From Numida meleagris (taxonomy: Eukaryota > Chordata > Aves > Galliformes > Numididae), in assembly GCF_002078875.1 (NCBI RefSeq), contig NC_034414.1, positions 6,888,965-6,952,964 on the forward strand: 64,000 nucleotides of DNA, read 5' to 3'. Positions within the stretch are counted from its first letter, which is position 1. Every line of letters begins with the position of its first letter. Both the position numbers and the translations under genes were made by a program. Below are positions 36,501 through 48,400 of this stretch, piece after piece. Under the pieces are notes generated by a model, which ran no database searches, was not told the origin of the DNA, and saw nothing but the letters and a program-made list of their open reading frames with translations.

Positions 36501-38520
36501 AGGATTATAGCTGACCTGCTTTTGAGGTGTTCTTTCTATGTTGTCCCATTCAAATTCAAGGCATGAATGCCCTTTAACACCATTACCATCCATATACTGT
36601 GAAATTTCATTCACAGGGATGAATGGGAACCAAACACAATTTGGGCTGTAATTTTCTGCTGAAATTTTTTAAAATCTTCCTCGATCCTGTGTGTGGTGTT
36701 GTTGTAAATGACTGAGTATTGACCTTCTGCTCTCATATTGATTAGAGCACAGTTAAAGAGATCAGATTACTGAAGGTCTCTGAGGTTAATCTGTGGTTTG
36801 TTAATATTAATATCTATAGAGCAGTAGAAATGGTGGAAGCTCTGTGTCTCCTGTCAGTAATTCTGGTAGAGCATACTTTGGAGGAGACATCTATTTGGAT
36901 CACAACAGAGAAACAATACATGTGAATGTTTGGTTTTTGCGTTGCCCAAGTGGTTGCTGAGCGTTCCCAGCTATAAGCTGAGTAATGCAGCTCTTTTGTT
37001 GATATATTTATGTATTCATAGATGACTTGGAGCAGCTTGTTGTTTGGCAGTTTTGCAGAAAAAGTGCTGCTGCTGCAGCAGCTAATCAGATATGAAAAGG
37101 ATGTGTTGAATTTGGCGTGCTTAGAACTGAATTAGGAAGAACCAAATGCCTCTGCACGAGCTCCCTGCTGTTGCATTCTCCAACGATTTATATCCTGAAG
37201 TTTTGCAACAATATGTGTTACAAATCCTTAGTTGGGCTATCTTGCCCTCCCACCCCTGACAAGAAAAACTCTAAGCTAAAGATTCTGCCTGGCACTAATC
37301 CCAGCTTGTTGTAACAGATTTTGAACAAAAAGTAAGAGGAAGATCCAGGTGAAAACCTCCTTAGTTGTGTAGAGTCATTTCATGTCATATGAGCAGCACA
37401 GTCTTTCAGGTATTCCACAAGTACATTTTGGAAATGCCTTCTTCCCACATACTCTTCCTTCAGAACGGAGAAGGTGGAAAGGTTGCGGATCTTAACCCTC
37501 ATATTTATATTAGATCTTTCTTTTTTTTTTTTTTCTCAGCAGTCATATCTTCCCCTGTAAACAGTCAGTATCTCCTGGCATCAGGTGTCTGACTGTTCAG
37601 TGTGCTTCAGTCCCAGCTGTCAGTGAAAATGTTAGAGAAGCTGAGCTAGAACTGAACTAGAAGAGAGTCCGTTTGTAAAGGTATCAGTTCTTGAGAGCTG
37701 AAGTTTCTGGCTCAGCTGCAGTAAGGAAATGGCAAGTCTCTTTCTTCTGGTGGCTCCAGACCCCATTGCGGTGGATTTGGGGTGTCAGACTTAACCTCAA
37801 GTGCTGTTGGAGCGGCATCAAAATTAACCTTCTTTAGGTGTGTACATTTATAAGATTAAGGCGTCTCTTAAGAAGTCATTACTAAGTGCTTTAATATCAA
37901 TTAAAACTTAATTTCGGTGGATATTAATTTATCATCTGTTGTGGTGTTTTAACCTTCAGGCTTCTGTGAGCTAAACTGAGGAGATGATTTTTCTGAACTT
38001 GGAAAGCATCAAATAAATGAGTCCTAGCTGGATTCCTGCAACCGAATACCCAGTATTCACTATTTTACAAGGAGAGAGACTTGATTAGGATATTGCTTTT
38101 GATATACCATTCTTGTCTGTACAAGCAAATGATTCCGTCGTTGCAATATATCTTTGGTATATTGCTAGTGGAGACCTCTTCTAAAACAATAGCTGGAGAA
38201 CGAGAGCTCTAATATTTTCTTTCCTGAATCCTCCGAGAATATATAAAAAATTTAGACCAATTTTTCTAAAGTCTTGAGATTTTTTTCAGTCTTTGTTAAC
38301 TGGGCCTTCATCATGTGTTTACTTACTTAGCTTTGTTACTGCAATACAAAAAGCCAGAAAACAAAAAACAAAAAAAAACCAAAAAAAATGTTTAATCCCC
38401 CAACCTGGAGTGGGTGGAGGGGAGAGGTCCAGAGAGAAGGAAAATATGTGTAGGGTATATTGCTTAAAAGGAATATTGTGAAGGGATACATGCGCATTAT
38501 ACTGTGCCATTAGTGACAAA

Positions 38521-38850
38521 ATCATAGAATCGTAGAATGGCCTGGGTTGAAAAGGACCTCAAAGATCACTGAGTTTCAACCCCCCTGCTGTGAGTGCAGG
38601 GTCTCCAACCACTGGACCAGGCTGCCCAGAACCACGTCCAGCCTGGCCTTGAATGCCTCCAGGGATGGGGCATCCACAACCTCCTTGGGCAACCTGTTCC
38701 AGTGTGTCACCACCCTCTGAGTGAAAAACTTCCTCCTAATATCTAACCTAAACCTCCCCTGTCTCAGTTTAAAACCATTCCCCCTTGTCCTATCGCTATC
38801 CACCCTTGTGAACGATCGTTCCCCCTCCTGGACCGGTGAGGAGTAACACA
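38521..38850 (-). mobile_element. CR1 LINE 3' end with ORF2 C-terminus
   Basis: The + strand opens ATCATAGAATCGTAGAATGG, the reversed CR1 tail. On the - strand the frame at 38851-38576 encodes the ORF2 C-terminus: [40 protein letters not shown] and [10 protein letters not shown]. This region lies after the reverse transcriptase domain in CR1. It is 5'-truncated, about 330 bp, and among the best-preserved CR1 pieces in the window. Confidence 0.93.
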
Positions 38851-41800
38851 TGTGCCATTGCAGTAGTTCATTTGCAGTAACATCATAATGTAGTTTGTCT
38901 TCTGCTGTGTCCTGTCATAGCAGGTGAAACAAGCTGCCTGCCCTGAAAGTGGGAACATGATTTTCTCTTTCTTTCTTTGCTTCTCTTCAATTAAGTCTTT
39001 GAGTTCCCTGTGGAGGTGGATGAGCTTTGTACAGGTTGCGTGGACTTCTAAAGCAAAAATAAAACCATGCTTGACGTGGTTTTTTTGTTTCAATTTTTCA
39101 TTTTGATATTAGGATTGGTTAGTTAACGCACAAGAGCTGTGCATCAGATCTTATGGGAAGTTAGCTCAGTGAAAATAGCTATCAGGTAGAGTAGCTCTGG
39201 GATCCCTAGCTTGATAGAAAACGTACTCCTACTTTTGGTAGGCTGCTTCTGTCTTCTGTACAGAATCAGCACTTTAGAATGACAGAACAAATACATCCTC
39301 CAGCTAACCAGTCCTATCCAGTACTTTCTGACTTTTCTTTACAACGCAACTAATAATGCTTACTTTTGAAGATCAAGGAGATGATGCTTGCTACAAGAAC
39401 TTTGTGAGTAGCAAAACGTGGTGAAGATACAGCCCACAAATAGCAATGGGTTTTAAGGAGCATGAAACTTCCTCAAGGGACCTGGACAAACTCATTCTTT
39501 CGTCTTTTGTTTTTTTCTTTCTTTTTTTTAAATCTTGCAAGGAAGCGGTGTAGTGGACATGTCAGAAATGATTTTGTCACTATGACTTTTTATTGTGAAG
39601 ATTTTAGATTCAAAATTTGTGTCCTGTGAGCATTCAAGCAAACAGAGAGATTTTCTGAGAACAAAACAACACTGCAGCATATACAACTGTGTTTTCCCTT
39701 GGAGTTTTTTGTTGTACTCTGTATGATGTCCAGATCAGTCCTGCAGTCAGTGAGCTGCCACATGTGCGCATGATGGTGTACCTGAGTATGATATGAAAGA
39801 CAAATGACAGGATTGTGAAGCTAGGATATGTTTGTAGGATGAGTTTAGAGTACTTTGTTCTTGCTGTGAGGTTTTGCTCAGATCTGTTTTCTGGCAGTGT
39901 GGGTGTTATGTTTAAAAATAATACTGAAGAAGGATATTCTGGTATATATGTATTCAGTGAATATGCTTTTTTAGAAGTAAGCAGCTCTTGTTGTTCTTTC
40001 AGCTGACTAATCTACTAAAGACGATCATCATGTGCAGAAATGTAAATGTGGGAAAAGTGATACACTTGACATTAACATTACGATGTTTATCCAAAGTCAA
40101 ATGTCAGGTCTGGTTAGTTTGTTCAAACTGCGTTAAGAGCATACAGTTTAAAAAACAAACAAACAAAAATCCCACACCTGTGTTAAGCCAAATATCAAGA
40201 CAATTTTAGATGAGTACTAACCCTTGTCAATGATGACTCATGACAAAGTTTCTGGTGTAGATGGAGCTTTTTCCTCTGATGAGACTGAGGTCAGTTTCCA
40301 AGTTGAATATTATTTTGAAGCCTCATTAAGCATCTTGTGACGTATAAATGTTCTTGGTTGCTTTCTGAGGTGGGAAAGAGCTTGCAGTGATGTAATTAAC
40401 TCAGTAAAGAATGGAATAATTGAAGGAAATAGCTTTGATGGCTGGACGGGCAAGACAAAGTAAACTCATAAATAATATTGAGCAGACAAAGTTTCTTGTC
40501 TGCAGTCTAGGGTTTTATTATTATTTCTCAGTATCGGTGGGTTTTCTGAGTATTTTTTTTTTCTTAACCTGCCCAACTTACTTTTCTATTAAGTTTGCTA
40601 AAGTGTATTCTTCTCTGCTATCTCACACACTCTCAAGTGCTGATTTTACTCACGGCCATGGTCTGCAACCTGTGGCTAGGCAAGAATGTCACCAGTAGTT
40701 CTATTTCCATGTGTAAAAATCAAAAAGGTTACGCCATATTAGAAACTGCTGAATTTGTATATGATGCAGAGATGTATGAATTTGTTATAATGCAGAGCCT
40801 AAAAATTTAGCACAGCAAAGTAGTGTGGATGTTTTCTTTTGGGGAAAAAAAAAAGACAAAAACCTTGGAAAGGGAACTGTACTTTGTTATGGGTGAGGGA
40901 ATGGCTTGGGCATCACGCTCGCTATTTCCTCACTTGTTGCTGGACTCTACGCTGCTTGAAAACATATTCCATGTGTTCCATTGGGGGAACATATCTTGCA
41001 AGGAAGCACATGGTTTGTAAGAACTGCAGTAGAGATGGAAAAAATGGAGATGTCTTGAAACTTATGGTGTATATTCACCAGCTCTGGCAAAATCTGGTTT
41101 ACTAAAATGTATCTCTAATATTGTACTTAATGTTTTTTATGTAAGTTTGAAAATGACATAGGAATAATTCTCATGGATACTCTTTCTTGCTTCCTTTGTC
41201 ATATCATTACACCCACAGAGACACTTTAAAATAAGATTATTTCTGCTGATGCTGTGATTTGAAAAAGGAGTAAGGATGATGATCTAAAGCTACGTCTATG
41301 GAAAAAGTTGACAAAAAAAAAAAATACTACTACTCAGTTTTTGGTATGAGTTGCAGCATCCCCTAAGGCTGCTTTGAAGTTTTACGGTTCATGATATTTT
41401 GTGTTTGTTAATATCCCAAATGCAATTTATGTGACTTTAGTAGAGCTTTTCCCAGCAGAAAGGCAAAGTTGCAGAGCTGAGCTGGAGAGGGCCTTCATTC
41501 CAAGGATGTCTCTTAGGGTAGGTCTTACGCTGAGATGTGGTCTGAGAAAAAAATAAGACAGGACAAAGACTGGCCTACTTGTATCCAACCTATCAGTGTT
41601 ACGAAGTGATATTGCCAAAGCAAATATTACAGAAACTGCCAGATATTCCTTGATTTTGCTGAGAGAACTGCACAACAGGAAGAAAGAGTACCATTAGTTT
41701 TTGAAATAAAAATAGATACTGCTAGATGAAAATAAAAGGAAACGAGTTTGCTTGTTATGCATATGATTTTTCTCATGTGATGCAAAAGCTTTAACAAGTA

Positions 41801-42795
41801 CTGAAAAGCACCATTTGAAGATGATGAGAACTAGAGCAGATTTTGTAGATATACTTGTTTCCTTTTTCTTTCTTATTTAATGGTATGCTGATGTGTTGAT
41901 GGAAGAGCAGTTTTCCCATTTTACTGAGATGATTTTGCTGATAGTCACAGAGAGAAACAACTCGATTAAAAATCCCCTTAAAATCTACTAATGTGTAGGG
42001 GAAAAGCAGTCAGATCTTCCCTTCTAAAAAAGATCAGACAGCATTGGATGATAGAAATACCAGCAATGATTTGTGTAGACTGAGCAGATGTGTACCTTGC
42101 TTCTCTGTAAAAGCCAGCCATTTCCTTTTTAAGCAGTTGTAAGCCTCCAAACTCCATCTTTAATCAAAATCAGAACTTTCATAGAGGAATAAAAGTTATG
42201 TCAAAATAATAAATAGTAAGATAAATAAAAATAGTGATACAAAGTAGGCAAATATACTGTTCAGATCATTTGATCAGTCTCCAGTGTAGAAAATGATTAT
42301 TAAAACAGTGGATATGTCAAAGGTAATTTAATACTATTTCTGTCTGACTACTTGTAATGTTGTGTGCCTGGTTTGGGTGTTTATGCAGCCATCTGATGTA
42401 TCAGTCCTTTTCCAGCTAAAGTTGGCAACAAAACTCCCCTTGGCTTAATTTGGATTATTAGTTCCATTTATATTCACACTCAACTGAAGAGACAGCAACT
42501 CAGAAAGTTGAGAATCTTTCGTTGTTAGAAAAGGAACTGTTCCCATGATGTTCCATACTGATGAGCTAACCGCAGCAAAAAGAATAAAATAAGTAAACTT
42601 CAGGCTTCAAGCAATTTCCATTTTATTTCTAAAATAACTGTTTATGAAATAAAACACTCATAATATTTTTGTTAGCTGCAGATCTGGGAGCTCCTTCACA
42701 AGAAAGCTGATTTCTTGCTTGTTCAGCTTTAAAGTGTAGGTGCTTTTAGACAGTAAACTTTGAAAAACTTGTTCTTTAAAATGATATTTAAGGCA

Positions 42796-43640
42796 CAGAA
42801 TCATAGGGTAATTTAGGTTGAAACTCATTTAGTCCACTGCCTGCTTGAAGTAGATGTGGTTAGGTCAAGTTGAGGAATGAGCCTGGTTGGACTTCTGGGC
42901 TGCAAGCACACATTGCCAGCTCATGTTGAGCCTTTCATCCACCAACACTCCTAAATTCTTTTCCTCAGGGCTGCTCTCAAGCCATTCTCCGCCCAGCCTG
43001 TATTTCTGCTTGAGATTGCCCCAGCCCAGGTGCAGGACCTTGCACTTGGCTTTGTTGAGCTTCATTAAGTTGGCATGGACCCACCTCTCAAGCCTGTCCA
43101 GGTCCCTCTGGACGGCATCCCTTCCTTCTAGCGTGTCAACCGCACCACTCAGCTTGGTGTCATCTACAAACGTGCGGAGGGTGCACATGACCCCACTGTC
43201 CATGTCTCCTTCAAAGATGTTAAATAACACCGGTCCCAGCACTGATCCCAGAGGAAAGCCGCTCATCACTGGTCTCCACTTGGACATTGAGTTGTTGACC
43301 TCAACTCTCTGAGTGTGACCATCCTGCCAGTTCCTTATCCAGCAAGTTGTCCACCCATCAAATCCGTTTTTCTCCAATTTGTCTACTAGGATGTTGTGCA
43401 GGACAGGGTCGAAGGGTTTGCACAAGTCCAGGTTGATGACATCAGTTGCTCTTCCTTTATGCACTGACACTGTAACTCCCTCATAAAAGGCCACCACATT
43501 TCTCAGATGCAATTTTTTACCCTTGCTGAAACCATGTCGGTTACCACCAATCACCTCATCTTTATTTTCCATGTGCCTCACTGGTGCATTCAGGAGAATC
43601 TGCTCCATTCTCTGTTTCACCCTGCTTTTTTCATAGCTTT
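42796..43640 (-). mobile_element. CR1 LINE fragment with reverse transcriptase domain, internally deleted
   Basis: A 251-codon open frame on the - strand (43620-42865) carries the core of a LINE reverse transcriptase: a palm segment [17 protein letters not shown] and the catalytic motif as [16 protein letters not shown], where the usual alanine of FADD is valine, then [20 protein letters not shown] and [18 protein letters not shown]. The reading ends in AAQKSNQ and is followed within about 90 bp by a CR1 3' tail (AGAATCATAGGGTAATTTAG on the + strand at 42798). The ORF2 C-terminus seen in the 38521 copy is missing, so the element is 5'-truncated and internally deleted. It is not autonomous. 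Confidence 0.9.
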
Positions 43641-44734
43641 GGTTGTTGCCTGTATAGTCCTTTACTACATCTGCCTTTACAAGATGCCAACTTTATTAAG
43701 GGAAAACAATCTGTAGTTTTCTATACCCCTCCCAGCTTGATCTAGCTTTAAGAGGTTTACAAAACTCAGTTATTGTACTGGATGGGTTATGTGTGAAATG
43801 AGATATTCCTTCCTGTCCTATTCTGACCTTGTATCTTGGAAAGAAAACCACAGTAAAATTACGTCTAGTTTTTGATAACTTATGGGGTGGGACACTGTCA
43901 AAGAAAGATGTAACTTCAACAACACTTCTAAGCATACACAGTGATTTTTCTTCTTACTTCAGCTGTTAGAAGTGAAAAATAACACTAGAGAGATTAATAT
44001 AATTATTTGACTGTAAAGTTGAGGTAAGATGAGAATCTGACTCTTACTGTTTAGAATTTTATGTCCCTGACTGGGCATTGTTATTAACTGTTTTCCTTTA
44101 TACTGGAGCAAGAGCTGCTGTGTTAAATTCATGATAATGGTATTCAAGGGATGGTACATAGGGTTGTCAGAAGAACGTGCTCCCTTACTATTAAACAAAG
44201 AGGAGCTCAACTTCTCTTCAGGAAACTCTCTATACAAAGAATGTTCATGAATTTAACCAAATTCTAACAATTTTCTAACAGCAAAACCACAAAGTTTACA
44301 TGTAAATTAAATTTTATAATTATAAAATAGTCTAAGAACATAATTTAATTTAAGTAAGGCTGGAAGGGGATCACCTGAGCTGTTCCAGCTGGTTATTGTT
44401 TATGACATTTACTCTGTGCTGGAACATAGTATGTAACTGATTTGAAGATATTTGAAAGAAAATTCAGCTTATGGGCTTTCAGATGGGATATTGAAAAAAT
44501 TCATAGGTGCAATACCATCTGTAAAATAAAAAGTTGCACACTAACTCTGTTTTTCCCTGTATCATTTTCAGATTCAACAACTCTTACCCTGCCTTTAAAC
44601 TGGGGTTCTGAAAGTACATTTTGTTTGAACTACATGTCTTAAGTATTCTAGGTTGAATTAAAGTGCCTTTTCTTTTGGAACCATTGAATTACTTTTGAAG
44701 ACTTTAGCTTATGCTAGCTCTGTATCTTAACTTC

Positions 44735-44845
44735 ACAGAATGATAGAATGGTTTGAGTTGGAAGGGGCCTTAAAGACCTCTCATTTTCAACCCCCTTGTC
44801 ACGCACTGGTTCAGGCTGCACAGCACTCTGTCCAGCCTGTCCTAT
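44735..44845 (-). mobile_element. CR1 LINE 3' end scrap
   Basis: ACAGAATGATAGAATGGTTT followed by GAGTTGGAAGGGGCCTTAAA and AACCCCCTTGTCACGCACTG is a reversed CR1 tail and final segment, about 110 bp, ending near CAGCCTGTCCT. Confidence 0.85.
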
Positions 44846-45174
44846 TCAGAGATGGAACAAAAATCTTCTTTAAAATTACATTTGCACTGAATTGCTGTAA
44901 TGTATCAGAAGTATTTATTTATTCAGAATGCAGTGGACTTGCCTACAAACAGCTGCTTACTTTAGCTGTGCTATTTTCTGAAATTGAATATAATTTCAGT
45001 ATTTTAATATAAGATTTGACATACTGAATATTCAGTTGACCATCATGCATTTCAAAAGCACAGATCCTCACTGTATAACTGTATCACTTCTGCTAAGATA
45101 ACAACATTCCAAGTTTCTGCAAAATGAAAAATGTAATGCAATTCAAATGCAAGTTGATACATTAAAAAAATATC

Positions 45175-45286
45175 CTAACCTTAGTACTACGTATTGTCAG
45201 AAGAAGAAAGCATGCCTAGGTTTTAGCAGTCTAACCTTAGTACTACATATTGTCAGAAGAAGAAAGCATGCCTAGGTTTTAGCAGT
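45175..45286. repeat. 56-bp tandem duplication, two copies
   Basis: The unit beginning CTAACCTTAGTACTAC and ending GGTTTTAGCAGT spans 45175-45230 and again 45231-45286. The copies differ at one base (G at 45191, A at 45247). The second copy ends 84 bp before the acceptor of the SPON1 exon at 45371. Confidence 0.97.
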
Positions 45287-45370
45287 CTAGTTCTGTCCTT
45301 TTGCTACTTTATCATGCACTTTCTTTTTTCTTTAAGCAATAAACATATTTCAACCATTTTTTCTTTATAG

Positions 45371-45444
45371 AGCCAGTATTGTGCAGAAGCGCATTATTTA
45401 TTTTCAAGATGAGGGTTCTCTCACCAAAAGAATCTGTGAACAAG
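45371..45444 (+). CDS. SPON1: SPON1 internal exon, end of reelin domain
   Basis: The 74-nt exon follows the acceptor TTCTTTATAG and ends before the donor GTAAGG at 45445. With the two bases carried from the previous exon it opens on the lysine codon and reads ASIVQKRIIYFQDEGSLTKR then ICEQ, leaving one G for the next exon. This is the tail of the reelin domain of F-spondin. Phase fits perfectly on both sides (1 + 72 + 1), which is strong support that it is a genuine exon and not a chance open frame. The polypyrimidine tract before the acceptor is interrupted but adequate (TTTTTTCTTTATAG). A 56-bp tandem duplication ends 84 bp upstream of the exon. The intron before it is 21,033 bp long. Confidence 0.97.
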
Positions 45445-46441
45445 GTAAGGTGATTTCCTTGTCATGTTCTACTAATTTCTCCTGACTTGTTATATCCAAT
45501 TAAAATTTTGAGACCTTGAATAGTTTCATTTAGCTTCAAATTCAGGATCTCTTAATTCAGTGATGTTCTTTCTTATTTTGCATACTGTTTCTCGTACAAT
45601 CTTTCTTGCTTTCACCTAAATGTGACACTTGCACCTTTTTACCTTGTGTGAAACCTGTTTGCCTGGGCTATTTCATCCTTTCCTAAACTTGAGCATAGCA
45701 GAGATATTTAAAATTCACATGGGAAATGAAAGAGAACTACAATTGTCTTTTGATAAATAGACTCTGTTTCTGCATATGCAAATTCCTCTTCCCCAGAAAG
45801 GTCATGCAAGTGAAGTTGGTTCAAATAATCACAGTCTCTTGATTCTCCTTCTGTGTTTTGTAATTATTTTCATTCTTACTTCTTTTGAACCAGGGTTGTC
45901 ATGGCAATGTTTGCGTATTTTGGAGGAAATTCTATGAAGTACATCAGGCCATTAAACTCCCTCTGAAAACTAAGGGGAATTATATGTTGAAATTCTTCAG
46001 GGGCTTTATGGAGTCCTCTATCAATTCTTAAATATACAATCTGCTATGAAAGCAAATATGGAAAGTGACCTTTAGGTTCTGTAATCTCCTGGCAGATTGT
46101 GTTGCTTCTGTTAGTAAATATCCTTCATATAGCAATATGTGCATATATTATTAATATATGTTCACTTTTAAACAGATAATCCATCTTTGCAGGAGGAGGG
46201 TGTGGTGTTAAGGCCTGTGTAGCAACTACTGACTACTCCCTTGATACTGATGTGCACATATTCTTTTGATTTAAATTCCAGATCATATAGCTTAATTCTT
46301 TCCAGGAGAAACTTCCCACATTTCCTTGAAAAGTAATAACTTTGTGCAGAAGTGCAGAGATGATTGTTATGGGGTAATTCTTACTTCTTCTCCCTGCAAG
46401 TTTGGAATGGTTTTTCTTTAGTTTTGTACTGAGGAAAAAAA

Positions 46442-46459
46442 AATATATATATATTTTTA
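46442..46459. repeat. Short (AT)n run
   Basis: A-rich stretch passing into ATATATATATAT and then T-rich sequence; a short simple repeat and potential hairpin. Confidence 0.7.
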
Positions 46460-48240
46460 AGGTACCTGCCACACTGTCCTTCATTTTTAGTGAACTGAAT
46501 GCGTGCCAGTCACGTATTTCAGTTGTATTTCATTATGTGGAATCCCTGACTGTTGTCAAGAAACCTCTTTGTCAGTGTTTTGCACCATTTCAAATATGGA
46601 AACATGTAAGCTAGACTTGTTAAAAATCTTGCACATTTGGTGGTGAACCAGAATAAACAACAGTGAATTTGATTATTATTTCTGAGAAGAAAGGAGAACA
46701 AGTAGTACTGTTGAATAGAGGATAAGGAGTCAAAAGAAATTTAATTAATGGAGGCCAAGTTATGTCAAAATTGTACTTTTAAAATTCTGCCGCATTTTTG
46801 AATAACAGCTTCATGTTTGGAGAATTTTAGTTGTCTGTGCTGAGTTCTGATAGCGGAAGGTGGGTTTGCCCATCACCAACTACTCAATCTAGTTGAAGTA
46901 TTAAATCTTATCTGCTGAAAATATTAAGGACAGCTAGAGAACTTCAGCTTTCTTCTTCAGCATCACTGTTGTTCTAGTCTAGATGAGATGTTAGATAAGA
47001 AGAATTTGAGTAATTTGAGGGACTTATTTATTGAACTCTGTCCTAAAGACACTGAATGAGGGAAAGTGCAGAAACACATTGTCTTAACAATGAAAGATTT
47101 ATGTTGCAGTTATAGGCAAAGCTGTACTACAATCAGTGTATAGGTCTTCTCAGAATAGGCAGAAACAGGTGATTCTATTGGGGAAAAAACTTAAAAACTT
47201 CAGAAAGACTTCTTTTCATTCACACAAGAGGCAATTTGCTTAAGTCCTAAAACTCTTCTTACAGACAGTGGAATGGCTTGTTACTGCTGGCCAATTATTT
47301 TCCTGAGTGTGCCCTAATTAACTAAAATAGACTGCTGAAGATATGGATTAGCTTTAAATTGTTTGGTTTAGGTTTGGGCTTTGGTTTTGAATTTCACATC
47401 TGATAACCTCCTCAAATCTGCACATTTTAGTACTCAATTCACTTTAAGCTCAAGCTCGTCACGTAGATCATGACCCATGCTGCTAGAAAGTCTGTTTGAG
47501 GGACAGAAAGAGTTTGTCAAACTAATCATAACATATGATTTTTCTGGCTCTGTATTCTCTTCACCATCGTATGTGCAGGAACATGTTGTTCATCATTTAT
47601 CTGAAGGGTGAAGGATCCTTAAGAAAGACAGTAGCAGGAGTGCAGTGCCACAGCAAAGCCATTCATGTAGCCTGCTGTCTATTCCATGTATCTTGTTAAG
47701 AAGCCACTGGAGAGAGTAGTCAAAAGAGCTGGAGTTCGTTGACAGCGCTAGCCTGCTCTCAGCTGCACCAACATCACTGGATGTTTCTCAGACTGGAGCA
47801 GGGAATGATTTGTGAGCAGGAAATGTGTGCGTGCAAAAACTCAGTTTCTGTTTTGTTTATGCAGAAGTTGAACTGAGGCATTAGCATGGGGCTGTTGCAG
47901 CTGATTATTGGATCCCACTGAAGAACTTATATAGTCTGGCTGTCTAGAATGATCCAGTCTGTTGTTTAAGATGCGCTAAGGTTTTGACCAAATCAGCTAA
48001 GAACCAGAAATGAACCTGTTTTGAATCTGAAAACAACTACAACTGTAGTGGTGCATTCATATTTACAATGTAGATCTGAGTCATTACATCACGCATAAAT
48101 CCAAACCGATTACTTCAGGATTCTACTTCTGTGTGGCCTAACACTAAAAACTAACGAACAAGAGTAAATGTAATTCAAATTTATTTGCTGGAGTACTTAT
48201 TGTGGCAACTTTGCTGTCATCTGTTGCTGTTGAGTCGTAA

Positions 48241-48250
48241 CCCTTTTCAG
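48241..48250 (+). promoter_or_regulatory. SPON1: Candidate alternative 3' splice site for the SPON1 exon at 48278
   Basis: CCCTTTTCAG is a plausible acceptor 27 nt upstream of the one that yields the known protein. The 27 nt between them have no stop in the SPON1 phase and would add nine residues (VGTFITAFS) after CEQ. Use of it is inference from sequence only. Confidence 0.35.
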
Positions 48251-48277
48251 TAGGTACTTTCATTACTGCTTTTTCAG

Positions 48278-48400
48278 ATTCAGCCTCAGAAGGTGTGACT
48301 GACAAACCAATTTTAGATTGCTGTGCCTGTGGGACTGCCAAATACAGGCTAACGTTTTATGGAAATTGGTCAGAAAAAACACATCCCAAAGACTTTCCAC
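48278..48400 (+). CDS. SPON1: SPON1 internal exon, reelin to spondin_N junction
   Basis: The 123-nt exon follows the acceptor TGCTTTTTCAG and precedes the donor GTGAGT at 48401. It completes an aspartate codon, then reads SASEGVTDKPILDCCACGTA, then KYRLTFYGNWSEKTHPKDFP, ending with one base of an arginine codon. The CCACGTAKYRLTFYGNWSEKTHP-type stretch marks the beginning of the spondin_N domain, a C2-like fold involved in matrix and receptor contacts. Phase is 2 + 120 + 1. Odd feature: a second good acceptor (CCCTTTTCAG, ending 48250) lies 27 nt upstream and the intervening 27 nt are open in frame, so a longer form of the exon is possible. The shorter form is the one that matches the known protein. 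Confidence 0.97.

Larger units (their letters stand above)
24338..45370 (+). other. SPON1: SPON1 intron, 21 kb, repeat-rich
   Basis: This intron starts GTAAGT and ends TTTATAG, joining two exons in the correct phase (2 nt + 1 nt of one codon). It contains most of the mobile elements of the window: a CR1 soon after the donor, an inverted solo LTR, a mariner remnant, an ERV integrase fossil on the opposite strand, and three CR1 fragments. 25000-29100, 29700-33900 and 39000-42790 show no repeat or exon I can name. Confidence 0.9.
45445..48277 (+). other. SPON1: SPON1 intron, 2.8 kb
   Basis: GTAAGG to TTTTTCAG intron with phase 1. AT-rich, without a repeat I recognise except a short A-rich and (AT)n run near 46435-46458. 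A competing acceptor at 48250 is described separately. Confidence 0.9.

Noticed and set aside
42887..43312. A 141-codon + strand open frame
   Set aside because: It is the antisense shadow of the CR1 reverse transcriptase frame on the - strand.
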